From positions 1 to 36,197 of the forward strand of contig JAISXJ010000100.1 in assembly GCA_031270565.1 (NCBI GenBank): DNA of 36,197 nt, given 5' to 3'. The DNA comes from Prevotellaceae bacterium. GTDB taxonomy: Bacteria; Bacteroidota; Bacteroidia; Bacteroidales; Paludibacteraceae. Under the pieces are notes generated by a model. It had not been told where the DNA came from, searched no databases, and saw only the letters and a list, made by a program, of their open reading frames with translations. Of this stretch, positions 8,762 through 18,111 are shown piece after piece. How positions within the stretch are numbered: position 1 is the first letter of the stretch; the number at the start of each line of letters is the position of its first letter. Both the position numbers and the translations under genes were made by a program.

Positions 8762-11296
8762 TTAAAGAGATGTACCGTCTTTTGTTTTGGACGTTTTGAT
8801 TAAGCCAAAGATAATCATCCCCAGCAGCACGACAATCACGACGCCAACCACGATGGATGCCACCAGCGAAATCCGCGCACTACTCTGGTAAACCTCGTCC
8901 ACGCATTTAAACTCAATCTTGTGACTTCCGGCGGGTATCTGTATGCCTCTGAGAATATAATTGACCTGTATAACGGGTGTCTCTACGTCATCGACAAAGG
9001 CTTTCCACGTCTTGTAATAGACCTCTGAAAACACAGCCAGTCGCGCTTCGGAACTATTACTCTCATAAACAAGATTACCGGGGTTTACATAATTCGTCAG
9101 TTGAATATCCGCGCCGGCGTCATTGGCAACGGTATTCGGCAACGTTATCTTTTGACGCCAGCGAGCGTCAATGACGGCTGTTGTTCGCACATCAATCTCT
9201 GCGAGCGCCTTAATCTCTTCGTCGGGCGTATCCACCCAGTGAATATTCTCCACAAACCACACATTACCCATAGCCTGAACATTCTTATGCACACGCGCTC
9301 CCTGTTCTGTCGAATAAATAATGTATCGCGTATTGAGCATATTGACCACGTTCATAATGTATCGCGTATTGAGCATATTGACCACGTTCATATTGATTGA
9401 CGAACTTAAATAATAATCTATTATATCCTGATAACGCCGCAGTTTGGCGGGACTGTATCCGCCCACCGACTTGTGGAAATAGGATGTTTCCGACTCGTTA
9501 AATGTGTTTTCGGTGAGACGATTCAGTACGCGGTAATCAGGGTCTTTATCCTGTAAAATATGTTTGTCTATGTCGGAAGCTACAAACTCCTTTGCTTTTT
9601 TCCCGGAAATAAAGTTATCTTCTCCGAGAAACCGCCTATCTACTGTCCACAAGTCGCAAAGAATAAGTATGCCAAGCGCTGCCACCACGTAGGATGTTTT
9701 CCATACTTTGGAGAGATAGAACCATATAATACCTGCGGCTAAGGCGATAAAGGCTGTCGAACGCCATGCGTCGGAAGCGAGCATGTGTTTACGGTCGGCG
9801 ACAAGCGCTGTTTGTAACCATTCGGGGAAGTTGGCATCGACGGATGCGGAGAAATTGAATAAAGCGCTTCCAAACAGGGCGAAAAACAGACAGATGCCGC
9901 CCGTAATACCCGTAGCGACGAGCAACGGTTTGAGTAACCGTTTGCGTGCTTCACCCGAAGCATTCACAATCTCCTTGAGGGCTAACACTGCCAGCGTCGC
10001 CATGCCTGTGTTTGCCATTATCAGCGCCGTAGAGGGCGTGCGGAACTTGTTGTACAGGGGTAAATGGTGAAACAGAAATTCATTAACCGCCATAAAGTTT
10101 CGCCCCCACGACAGAATCAGCGACACAATCACCACTGCCAATATCCACCATCGTTCGGGCTTTTTCACGATAATTAGCCCAAGCACAAAAAGCAGACAGA
10201 TAATAGCTCCCGCATAGACAGGTCCTGAGGTGAAAGGTTGCGTACCCCAGTACATCGGCGCGTGTCGGGTAAACTGCGCTGCCTGTCGCGCCTGAACGTC
10301 CTCGTGGATGAGGAAGTCGTATGTTCGGGAATCCTGACCGATGTTGTAATGCGAACTGCCTCCGTAGAAGTTGGGAATTAACAGGGTCATACTTTCCATT
10401 TTGTCGTAACTCCATTGGTAGGCATAGTCAATGTCAAGCCCCGATTTGGTTTTCCCCGAAGCATCCGCCTGCAAGACGGCTCCTCCTCGCATAGTATCCT
10501 TTGCGTAGTCCATTGTAGGAATCAATGACCCAAGCGACGGCGCAATAGAGAGTAAAGCCACCGGCAGCAACACCGCCACCGCTGTCAGATAGGTTTTCAG
10601 CGTGCGCTGTATGACGGCATAAATCAGATAGACAATTGCCAGAATGGCAATCATCAGAATCAGGTAGTAGGAAATCTGCTGATGTCCCCACAGAATATTT
10701 ATGCCCGTAAAGAGCAGCGTTACCAGTGCGCCAATGAGATATTTTTTCTTAAAACAGAGAATAATCCCGCCAAGCACGGGCGCCATAGTTGCCATGACGA
10801 GTCCCTTACTGGCGTGGCCGGCATCAATAATGATTAGATTGTAAGAGGCAAATGCGTAGGCCACCGCTCCCACAATGCTCAGCCACGGCTTGCATCTTAG
10901 CGACAGCATAAAAATATAAAAGCCCAGCAGATAAATAAACAGTATCCCGATATGATTCGTTGGAAGACAGAATGTAAATATCTTTCCAAAGATACGGAAT
11001 ACATTCGTTGTCGGCGGCATATAGGTATAATTGGCGGGCATCCCGCTGAACATACTGTTCGACCAGAAAGCATAATCGCCTGTCTGTTTGTGATACTCTC
11101 TCAGGTCGTTTCCCCAGCCTCGCGAACTTTTGATGTCGCCTTGCATCAGGTCTTTATTCTCGAAAACGATGGGAGAAAAATAGGCAACAGTCAGCCCCAG
11201 AAACAGGGCGACAGCCGCAATATGCGGCAAAGATTTTTTGAACAGGTTATTATTCATAGCAGTTTTTTGTTTGGATGGCATCATTAAAACGTTCAT
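8762..11296 (-). CDS. YfhO-family multi-TM membrane protein
   Basis: Long hydrophobic protein; MQGDIKSSRGWGNDLREYHKQTG, FWSNSMFSGMPANY, late soluble domain ending in a TM; contains an internal 36-bp duplication. Confidence 0.8.
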   Translation of the reverse strand: MNVLMMPSKQKTAMNNNLFKKSLPHIAAVALFLGLTVAYFSPIVFENKDLMQGDIKSSRGWGNDLREYHKQTGDYAFWSNSMFSGMPANYTYMPPTTNVFRIFGKIFTFCLPTNHIGILFIYLLGFYIFMLSLRCKPWLSIVGAVAYAFASYNLIIIDAGHASKGLVMATMAPVLGGIILCFKKKYLIGALVTLLFTGINILWGHQQISYYLILMIAILAIVYLIYAVIQRTLKTYLTAVAVLLPVALLSIAPSLGSLIPTMDYAKDTMRGGAVLQADASGKTKSGLDIDYAYQWSYDKMESMTLLIPNFYGGSSHYNIGQDSRTYDFLIHEDVQARQAAQFTRHAPMYWGTQPFTSGPVYAGAIICLLFVLGLIIVKKPERWWILAVVIVSLILSWGRNFMAVNEFLFHHLPLYNKFRTPSTALIMANTGMATLAVLALKEIVNASGEARKRLLKPLLVATGITGGICLFFALFGSALFNFSASVDANFPEWLQTALVADRKHMLASDAWRSTAFIALAAGIIWFYLSKVWKTSYVVAALGILILCDLWTVDRRFLGEDNFISGKKAKEFVASDIDKHILQDKDPDYRVLNRLTENTFNESETSYFHKSVGGYSPAKLRRYQDIIDYYLSSSINMNVVNMLNTRYIMNVVNMLNTRYIIYSTEQGARVHKNVQAMGNVWFVENIHWVDTPDEEIKALAEIDVRTTAVIDARWRQKITLPNTVANDAGADIQLTNYVNPGNLVYESNSSEARLAVFSEVYYKTWKAFVDDVETPVIQVNYILRGIQIPAGSHKIEFKCVDEVYQSSARISLVASIVVGVVIVVLLGMIIFGLIKTSKTKDGTSL
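9321..9392. repeat. Perfect 36-bp tandem duplication inside the YfhO-like CDS
   Basis: aatgtatcgcgtattgagcatattgaccacgttcat occurs twice head-to-tail; adds 12 aa (MNVVNMLNTRYI repeated). Confidence 0.95.
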
Positions 11297-11328
11297 AGCT
11301 TCGTTTAAAGAATTAAAATTGAGCAGCG

Positions 11329-11336
11329 CAAAAGTA
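11329..11336 (-). promoter_or_regulatory. Bacteroidetes -7 promoter element (TACTTTTG) for the YfhO-like gene
   Basis: Reverse complement of caaaagta; TAnnTTTG match, 33-40 bp upstream of the CDS. Confidence 0.5.
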
Positions 11337-11503
11337 ATGCAAGTTTTTGGGATTGTGTGAGAGGGAACAGAAAAAGTTAATCCTTTTGGAGAGGATGCTA
11401 TAAAAAAAACCGGAAATTATCAGTTGTCAGTGAATAATGAAGAATGTACGCTGCAAGGCACGCAAAAATATTTTTCATTATCCATTGTTTATAAAAAAAG
11501 GCG

Positions 11504-11720
11504 TATCTTTGCCGCCGTTATTCACATCTACAAACTAAGATCAGGAATGCTTACATTCAGGATTACGAATTTACCATTTTTTCAGTTTAGACGGTTCAAC
11601 CGCCTAAAAGTAAGCTCGTTACAAAAGCCCCCCCCCCCGCATTTGCCTTAACTCCTTGTATTCAAGGGCTTATCAATTATTAAATATTTTTCTGTTAACA
11701 GTTAACAGCGCTCTCTCCGG
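11504..11720 (+). repeat. Poly-C leader element, copy 2
   Basis: Promoter TATCTTTG 11504-11511; C-tract of 11 at 11628-11638; same flanking core. Confidence 0.85.
11547..11651 (+). CDS. Micro-ORF, copy 2: frameshifted by an 11-C tract (34 aa)
   Basis: MLTFRITNLPFFQFRRFNRLKVSSLQKPPPPHLP*; with 9 C it would read on to ...AFALTPCIQGLINY*, as in the other copies. Confidence 0.35.
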   Translation: MLTFRITNLPFFQFRRFNRLKVSSLQKPPPPHLP

Positions 11721-11721
11721 T

Positions 11722-11798
11722 GTTGTCAGCACGTCGTCCGCAACTGCGGACGGTTTCCCGAAGTTGTCAGCACGCTGTCCGCAACTGTGGACGGCTTT
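11722..11798. repeat. Tandem ~41-bp repeat, two units, each with a GTCCGC-AACT-GYGGAC hairpin
   Basis: gttgtcagcacg[tc][ct]gtccgcaactg[ct]ggacgg[tc]ttt at 11722 and 11763. Confidence 0.8.
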
Positions 11799-11943
11799 AT
11801 ACAAATAGAAATATCAATCATATATGATGAGTAATTAATATTCTCTCTCCAGCCCCCCCTGAAAGTATGTTTTTGGTTAGTATTCTGCTTTCGGGGAGGG
11901 CTGGACAGGGATTCAAACAGCGTTATATTTAATACGCGAAAAC

Positions 11944-11968
11944 AAAAAGCCCCTTGCAGGGCTTTTTT
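11944..11968. terminator. Terminator-like hairpin
   Basis: AAAAAGCCC-CTTGCA-GGGCTTTTTT. Confidence 0.55.
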
Positions 11969-12047
11969 AGTGAATAACGAATAGTGAATAATGACTGACA
12001 ACTGAAAATTAATAACTACACTCTACAAACTACAAACTAAAAAAACT

Positions 12048-12055
12048 ATCTTTGC
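12048..12055 (+). promoter_or_regulatory. Bacteroidetes -7 promoter element (TATCTTTG) for rocD cluster
   Basis: TAnnTTTG match 87 bp upstream of ATG 12142. Confidence 0.6.
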
Positions 12056-12141
12056 AAGCGATTTTTTTGATGTTTAATTTTATAACACCAGAGATACGGA
12101 CATTTGTTTGCCGATTGCCGGTGTCGAATAATAAAAATACT

Positions 12142-13350
12142 ATGAAAACCAGTGAATTTATTGCCCGTGAGAATACTTACGGCGCTCACAACTATCACCC
12201 GCTTCCCGTTGTTCTGTCCAAAGGCAAAGGCGTGCACGTCTGGGATGTTGAAGGCAAACGCTATTTCGATTTTCTCGCCGGCTATTCAGCATTAGGTCAA
12301 GGACATTGTCATCCCAAAATCATTGCAGCGCTTAAAGAACAAGCCGACAAGCTGACACTTGTTTCCCGCGCTTTCTATTCCGATATTTTAGGAGAATACA
12401 TGGAATTTGCTTGCCGTTTCTTCGGCTACGATAAACTGTTACCGATGAATTCGGGCGCCGAAGCTGTGGAAACAGCGCTCAAATTGGCGCGTCGCTGGGG
12501 CTATGTGCGCAAAGGCGTTGCCGCCGAGAGCGCCAAGATTGTCGTCTGTGCAGATAATTTTCACGGACGCACCATCACCATTGTTTCGATGAGTACCGAC
12601 CCATCTTCATACGCCAATTATGGTCCCTATACGCCCGGCTTCATTAAAATACCTTATAACGATGTCCAATCGTTGCGAGATGCGCTTGCCGACCCTGCGG
12701 TGGTAGCCTTTCTGGTGGAGCCGATTCAGGGCGAAGCGGGCGTATGTGTACCCGATGACGGTTATCTGAAGGCATGTTACGACTGTTGCCGCGATAAGAA
12801 TGTCCTGTTCATCGCCGACGAAGTCCAGTCAGGCATCGCACGCACGGGGCGACTTTTAGCCTGCGATTATGAAGATGTACGTCCCGATATATTAATTCTT
12901 GGTAAAGCGCTTTCGGGAGGCGTTACGCCGGTGTCGGCTGTGCTGGCGGACGATGATGTGATGCTGACCATTCGCCCCGGCGAACACGGTTCCACCTTCG
13001 GCGGCAATCCGTTGGCATCTGCTGTCGGCATTGCAGCGCTGCAAGTGGTGATGGAGGAACATCTGGCAGAGAATGCGTACGCTATGGGAAATCTCTTTCG
13101 TGAGGAAATGTGTCGCCTGAATCATCCCCTGATTACGCAGGTTAGAGGGAAAGGACTTCTTAATGCTGTCGTTACAAAACCCGACGGCGCTGTTCAGGCG
13201 TGGGATATTTGTTTAAAACTTAAAGAAAACGGTCTTATCGCCAAGCCTACGCACGATTATATTATCCGTTTCACTCCGCCGCTTGTCATCACCGAGCCGG
13301 AGATGCGCGAAGCCATCGCTATTATTCAACAAACCTTTGCTGCATTATGA
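12142..13350 (+). CDS. rocD: Ornithine--oxo-acid aminotransferase
   Basis: PLP class III aminotransferase; [70 protein letters not shown]. Confidence 0.92.
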   Translation: MKTSEFIARENTYGAHNYHPLPVVLSKGKGVHVWDVEGKRYFDFLAGYSALGQGHCHPKIIAALKEQADKLTLVSRAFYSDILGEYMEFACRFFGYDKLLPMNSGAEAVETALKLARRWGYVRKGVAAESAKIVVCADNFHGRTITIVSMSTDPSSYANYGPYTPGFIKIPYNDVQSLRDALADPAVVAFLVEPIQGEAGVCVPDDGYLKACYDCCRDKNVLFIADEVQSGIARTGRLLACDYEDVRPDILILGKALSGGVTPVSAVLADDDVMLTIRPGEHGSTFGGNPLASAVGIAALQVVMEEHLAENAYAMGNLFREEMCRLNHPLITQVRGKGLLNAVVTKPDGAVQAWDICLKLKENGLIAKPTHDYIIRFTPPLVITEPEMREAIAIIQQTFAAL

Positions 13351-14240
13351 GAACCCTGTCCCTAATCGGAGCGCCCATACATATTGGTTGCGACAAGCGA
13401 GGCACGGAGTTAGCTCCCGACAGGCTTCGTAAGTGCGGCATTGTTGAATTGCTGCAACGCCACGTAGATGTTGTTGATGCCGGCAATATTATTGAGCCGG
13501 ACGTTTGTGAGAAAGATAAATTTTCGGAACATCCGCGTATAAAATATTTAAAAGAGATACAGGACATCAGCCGTCAGTTATCGCACAAGATGTATAATGC
13601 GCTTTGCGGCGAAACCTTTCCTCTCGTCATCGGCGGCGACCACGTTATGGGGCTTGGCGACGTAGCGGGCATGGCACGCTATTTCGGCGAACAGGCAGGA
13701 GTGATTTGGTTTGATGCGCACGGCGATTTCAATACCGAACAATCCTCGCCGAGCGGCAATACTCACGGTATGCCGTGCGCGGCGCTGATGGGAACGTGCC
13801 ACAACCATCTCAGCAGTCTGGCAGAGGTCAAGGTGAAACCTGAAAACATCTTTTGGGTCGGTATTCGAGACCTTGACCCATACGAAGAGGCATTTGCCCG
13901 AGAGCATAACCTCTCCATCTACCGCGCCGAGACAATTCGGAAAAACGGTATGGCGTTTGTGATAGATGACATTCTCCGTCAAACGACTTTGCGCAACATC
14001 AATAACATCCATTTCAGTATTGATGTGGACGGCATCGACCCGTCGGAGGCGCCCGGAACGGGAACAGCCGTACCGGACGGCATTTCTACCGCCGATTTCC
14101 GGCAACTGCTGCACGGGATGTTTGCATCGGGGAAAATTCGTTCCGCAGAGCTGGCGGAATATAATCCGCTGCTTGACACAGATAATATCACCGAACGGTG
14201 GTGTGTGGAAACGATTGATTATATTGCTTCGCTCTTATAA
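13347..14240 (+). CDS. rocF: Arginase (ureohydrolase family)
   Basis: [59 protein letters not shown]; overlaps rocD stop by 4 bp. Confidence 0.9.
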   Translation: MRTLSLIGAPIHIGCDKRGTELAPDRLRKCGIVELLQRHVDVVDAGNIIEPDVCEKDKFSEHPRIKYLKEIQDISRQLSHKMYNALCGETFPLVIGGDHVMGLGDVAGMARYFGEQAGVIWFDAHGDFNTEQSSPSGNTHGMPCAALMGTCHNHLSSLAEVKVKPENIFWVGIRDLDPYEEAFAREHNLSIYRAETIRKNGMAFVIDDILRQTTLRNINNIHFSIDVDGIDPSEAPGTGTAVPDGISTADFRQLLHGMFASGKIRSAELAEYNPLLDTDNITERWCVETIDYIASLL

Positions 14241-14277
14241 TAGTTTGTTATTAAAATAATAAATAAATGATTTTCGT

Positions 14278-15909
14278 ATGAACAATGCCATTTTCAAATT
14301 CAGAGAACCAAAGAATGAGCCGGTTCTCACCTACGCGCCCCGCTCAGAGGAGCGCCGTTTACTTGAAGCCGAATTGAAGCGTCAGGCAAACACGCAAGTA
14401 GAAATTCCGCTTATCATTGGCGGAAAAGAAATCAGGACAGGCAAAACCGGTCACGTGGTTATGCCCACCGACCACAAGCACGTCTTGGCTACCTATCATC
14501 AGTGTACCGACAGGGAAGTGCATCAGGCAATTGATGTCGCTATGCAGGCAAAAAAGGCTTGGGGCAATTTGCCATGGGTGGAACGGTGCAGTATCATCCT
14601 GCGGGCGGCAGAGCTGTTTGCCGGAAAATACCGCTACGTGATGAATGCTGCCTGTATGCTTGGGCAGGCTAAAAACGTTATGCAGGCAGAGATTGATTCC
14701 GCCTGTGAAGCTATTGACTTTATGCGGTTCAATCCGTTCTTTGCGGGGGAGATTTACGGGAATCAACCGCTCTCATCCACCGACTGCATCAACCGTGTGG
14801 AATACCGTCCTTTGGAAGGGTTTATCTACACCGTAACGCCGTTTAATTTTACCGCTATCGCCGTTAATCTGAACATCAGTCCGGTGTTGATGGGCAATGT
14901 AACGGTTTGGAAACCGGCGACAACATCGTTGCTGTCGAGTTATTATGCTATGAAGATATTGCAGGAAGCGGGCGTTCCCGATGGTGTTATCAATTTCCTG
15001 CCCGGTTCGGGCGCTGTCATCAGCGACGTTGTTCTCAACAGCCCAGACCTTGGCGGTATTCACTTCACCGGCTCGACGGCTGTTTTCCAAAACTTCTGGA
15101 AGACGGTGGGCGAAAACATCGGCAAGTACAAGAGCTATCCCAAACTGGTGGGCGAAACGGGCGGAAAGGATTTTATCTTTGCTCACAAAAGCGCTTCCCC
15201 GCTTGAACTGGCTACTGCCGTTGTACGCGGCGCATTCGAGTTTCAAGGGCAAAAATGCTCCGCCGCATCACGCGCCTATATCCCAAAATCACTTTGGAAC
15301 GACACAAAAGCACATATTCTCGCTATGCTTGCAGAGATAAAGATGGGCGATGTGCGCGATTTATCAAACTTTGTGAACGCCGTCATTGACGAAGCCTCGT
15401 TTGATAATATTAAAAGGTATATCGACCGTGCCGCAAAGAGTGCGGACGCTGAAATCGTTGCCGGCGGAACGTGCGACAAGTCAACAGGCTATTTCGTTAC
15501 GCCGACGGTGATTCTTGCCAAAACGCCCGATTACGAAACAATGTGTGAAGAGATATTTGGTCCGGTCATCACCGTCTATGTTTATGATGATAACGAATAC
15601 GAACAGACGCTTCGTCTCTGTGATGCCACGTCGCCTTATGCCCTCACAGGCTCTATCTTCTCCAATGACCGTTATGCGACCCTTCTGGCAGATGAACACC
15701 TGCGTTATGCGGCGGGAAATTTCTACATCAACGACAAGCCGACAGGGGCTGTTGTCGGGCAGCAGCCGTTTGGTGGAGCGCGTGCCTCAGGAACGAATGA
15801 CAAGGCGGGAAGCGCTGCCAATCTGATGCGATGGGTATCGCCCCGTGCCATTAAGGAGACGCTTGTACCGCCTGCTCATTTCGGATACCCATTCTTGAAA
15901 CAGGAATAA
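14278..15909 (+). CDS. pruA: L-glutamate gamma-semialdehyde (1-pyrroline-5-carboxylate) dehydrogenase
   Basis: YTVTPFNFTAIAVNLNISPVLMGNVTVWKPATTS, GETGGKDFIFAHKSA, EFQGQKCSAASRAYIP, TCEEIFGPV-type segment; follows rocD-rocF. Confidence 0.9.
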   Translation: MNNAIFKFREPKNEPVLTYAPRSEERRLLEAELKRQANTQVEIPLIIGGKEIRTGKTGHVVMPTDHKHVLATYHQCTDREVHQAIDVAMQAKKAWGNLPWVERCSIILRAAELFAGKYRYVMNAACMLGQAKNVMQAEIDSACEAIDFMRFNPFFAGEIYGNQPLSSTDCINRVEYRPLEGFIYTVTPFNFTAIAVNLNISPVLMGNVTVWKPATTSLLSSYYAMKILQEAGVPDGVINFLPGSGAVISDVVLNSPDLGGIHFTGSTAVFQNFWKTVGENIGKYKSYPKLVGETGGKDFIFAHKSASPLELATAVVRGAFEFQGQKCSAASRAYIPKSLWNDTKAHILAMLAEIKMGDVRDLSNFVNAVIDEASFDNIKRYIDRAAKSADAEIVAGGTCDKSTGYFVTPTVILAKTPDYETMCEEIFGPVITVYVYDDNEYEQTLRLCDATSPYALTGSIFSNDRYATLLADEHLRYAAGNFYINDKPTGAVVGQQPFGGARASGTNDKAGSAANLMRWVSPRAIKETLVPPAHFGYPFLKQE

Positions 15910-15956
15910 CATTTGCAGATAAACAGAACCAAAAGCTGACAACTCTGACAGCAACA

Positions 15957-15981
15957 AAAAAGCCCCGCACGGGGCTTTTTG
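15957..15981. terminator. Bidirectional terminator between convergent genes
   Basis: AAAAAGCCCC-GCAC-GGGGCTTTTT. Confidence 0.85.
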
Positions 15982-15996
15982 TTTTGGCGGTCGCTT

Positions 15997-17451
15997 TTAT
16001 TTTTTTGAAATGCAACGCACAGAGAGGCCGTGAGACCGAGTAAGGACAAAGTCCGTCTTCTGGTTAGTCTCGTAGAAATGCAGGGTGTTACCGGAACTAG
16101 TACCACTAGCTACAGTGCTCCAGTAGTAGCTGTCGGTGCCAGGGGCGTAGTACAACTTGCCAGAGGTGTCCCGGCCGCCGGCAGCGGGCAAAAACAATGC
16201 GTCGCCAACCTGCATACCGGTAGTGTAATTGTTGTTAACGCTCGACCAGTTTGTGCCTACCTTTGTGATAGCGTTATTAGAGGTATTTATCACAGCAGTC
16301 CATTCCTCTTTTGTAGGCACGCGCCAACCGTCAGGGCAGGGATTAGCGGAAGTCATGTTCCAGTCAGCAGATGTGGTGGGAGGCTTTGTAATGTTTGTCC
16401 AGTCTGGTACAGACGATTTGTACGCCGGGTCTTGGTCTTGCGCCTGTGTCACAGCCGCATTGCTAACCCCCCATTTGTATTTCGCCCCGTGAATCTCCGC
16501 CGCAGGCGTAAACGGGTCTGCCGCTTGATTAGCGCCAAGATTGTGACACATGAATGCCCTCCATACTATGTCGCTTGAGGCGGCTGCTTTTGTATACGCC
16601 CCGCAACATGAACAATCCTGAAAAGATGTGTTCAGTTCAAGCACCCTATCGGCTGAGCCATCATTGTAAACGGCATACAACTTGAGCTTGAAAGCCTGGT
16701 CGCGAGTTTTGTTCAACAGCGTGCTTTGCAGCGATTCTTTGTAGTAAACCTTCACCTTGCACTTGGTGCCGCTGGTGATGGAGCCGCTGTAATTAGTGTT
16801 CGGAACAATGCTGTCTACGATATGTCCGCCGCCAACCGTTTCGCTGAAATAAAAGCGAACATTGTTTACCGTACCGAAAGGAGTAAACGTGTATTCCTGC
16901 ACGCCGGAATAGGGAGCCGCACTAACGCCGTCCTGAGACGTGCGGTCAATAAAATCGGTCTTCTGGAAGGTACGGACAGCTGTCGTGCCGCAACTGTTTA
17001 TGTCGTCATTGCCGGTGGTGGCAATGTCAAAGCAACGCTTACCGGAAAACGTACCGCTACCTGTAGGGAGACCGCCGCTTGTAAGGATATCGACGCCATC
17101 GCTACCGCCCCAATAATTCCACTTGCTTCCGTCCCAAAGATAGAGACCGTCTCCGTTAGGTATAAGGTAATCGTTGGCGTTCCAGACAATCATCCCAGCC
17201 AGCGCCTGTTTCTCAGTCGGAGTAGAGATAGCGCCCGCGTTAGGGAAGGTAGCGGGGATAGCAGTCAAAGAGGTCAGCTCTACATTCGAGAGCAGTAGCC
17301 CGCCTTTAACGCCGTTTTGCGGATTCAAATCTACAATCGTCCCTGCTTTTGGCAGGTCGCTACCTCCAATAGTTACCTGCGCCGCAGCATAATTGGCGAC
17401 GCTTAGAAATGCTGCTGTAAATGCAGCGAAAATAAATTGATTAGTTTTCAT
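15997..17451 (-). CDS. FISUMP-type (Fibrobacter succinogenes major paralogous domain) secreted protein
   Basis: Signal peptide (MKTNQFIFAAFTAAFLSVANYAAAQ); C-terminal GAKYKWGVSN...MTSANPCPDGWRVPTKEEWTAVI...LFLPAAGGRDTSGKLYY...YYWSTV...LSVRCI. Confidence 0.8.
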   Translation of the reverse strand: MKTNQFIFAAFTAAFLSVANYAAAQVTIGGSDLPKAGTIVDLNPQNGVKGGLLLSNVELTSLTAIPATFPNAGAISTPTEKQALAGMIVWNANDYLIPNGDGLYLWDGSKWNYWGGSDGVDILTSGGLPTGSGTFSGKRCFDIATTGNDDINSCGTTAVRTFQKTDFIDRTSQDGVSAAPYSGVQEYTFTPFGTVNNVRFYFSETVGGGHIVDSIVPNTNYSGSITSGTKCKVKVYYKESLQSTLLNKTRDQAFKLKLYAVYNDGSADRVLELNTSFQDCSCCGAYTKAAASSDIVWRAFMCHNLGANQAADPFTPAAEIHGAKYKWGVSNAAVTQAQDQDPAYKSSVPDWTNITKPPTTSADWNMTSANPCPDGWRVPTKEEWTAVINTSNNAITKVGTNWSSVNNNYTTGMQVGDALFLPAAGGRDTSGKLYYAPGTDSYYWSTVASGTSSGNTLHFYETNQKTDFVLTRSHGLSVRCISKK

Positions 17452-17646
17452 AAAAAACACATTTTAAATTAATTGATAGATATAGTTGAAATATAAAAAG
17501 TCAATTGTAATAGCGTCTTTTTGCGTTCTTTGCGTATTCCTTGCGTCTTTGCGGTAAAAATATTTAACCGCAAAGAGCACAAGACTTGTCCCGCCAAAGC
17601 GGGAGTTTTTTTCACAAAGGGCACAAGGGCATTTATTGGTTTTATG

Positions 17647-17714
17647 TTTGTAACGAGACAGGTCGTTAAAAACGACCAACCAACTAACTCCTCGTCAGAG
17701 ACGATGAGTAGTGG
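17647..17714. repeat. Composite three-hairpin REP-like element, copy A
   Basis: tttgtaacgag/acaggtcgttaaaaacgacc/aaccaactaactcctcgtcagagacgatgagtagtgg; near-identical to reverse complement of 34714-34788. Confidence 0.8.
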
Positions 17715-17729
17715 AGGCAATAAAACAGA

Positions 17730-18016
17730 ACGGCAACACCTCCGAAAATTCCGGAAACGCGCCGCAATAATTGTATATATATAGGGCAAGAAGACGCTAA
17801 AAAACGTCGTGCTACTAAGTGTAAACTGAAAAGTCTTTAATAAATGATAAGCCCTTGAATACAAGGAGTTAAGGCGAATGCGGGGGGGGGCTTTTGTAAC
17901 GAGCTTACTTTTAGCCGGTTAAACCGTCTAAACTGAAAAAATGGTAAATATGGAATCCCAGATGTAAGCATCGTTTTGTATTGATTTTAGATGTGTTTAA
18001 GAACGGGGCAAAGATA
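17730..18016 (-). repeat. Poly-C leader element, copy 3 (upstream of the FISUMP gene)
   Basis: Promoter 18016-18009; 9-G (plus strand) tract 17882-17890; shares gccgcaataattgtata downstream segment with copy 1. Confidence 0.85.
17837..17971 (-). CDS. Conserved 44-aa micro-ORF, copy 3 (9-C tract)
   Basis: MLTSGIPYLPFFQFRRFNRLKVSSLQKPPPAFALTPCIQGLIIY*; promoter TATCTTTG at 18016-18009. Confidence 0.4.
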   Translation of the reverse strand: MLTSGIPYLPFFQFRRFNRLKVSSLQKPPPAFALTPCIQGLIIY

Positions 18017-18028
18017 ATACTTTTTTTA

Positions 18029-18065
18029 GTGAATAGTGAATAACGAATAGTGAATAGTGAATAAT
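18029..18065. repeat. 7-bp periodic degenerate repeat
   Basis: GTGAATA GTGAATA ACGAATA GTGAATA GTGAATA in register; similar tracts at ~271-296, 467-505, 11970-11992, 21640-21765, 34847-34878. Confidence 0.8.
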
Positions 18066-18111
18066 ATTTTTTTAGTGGTTAGAGTGTAGTTATTAGTTAG
18101 TGAATAGTGAA

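Noticed and set aside
18029-18065. CRISPR or tandem satellite
   Set aside because: Unit of only 7 bp with no spacers; treated as heptameric simple repeat.
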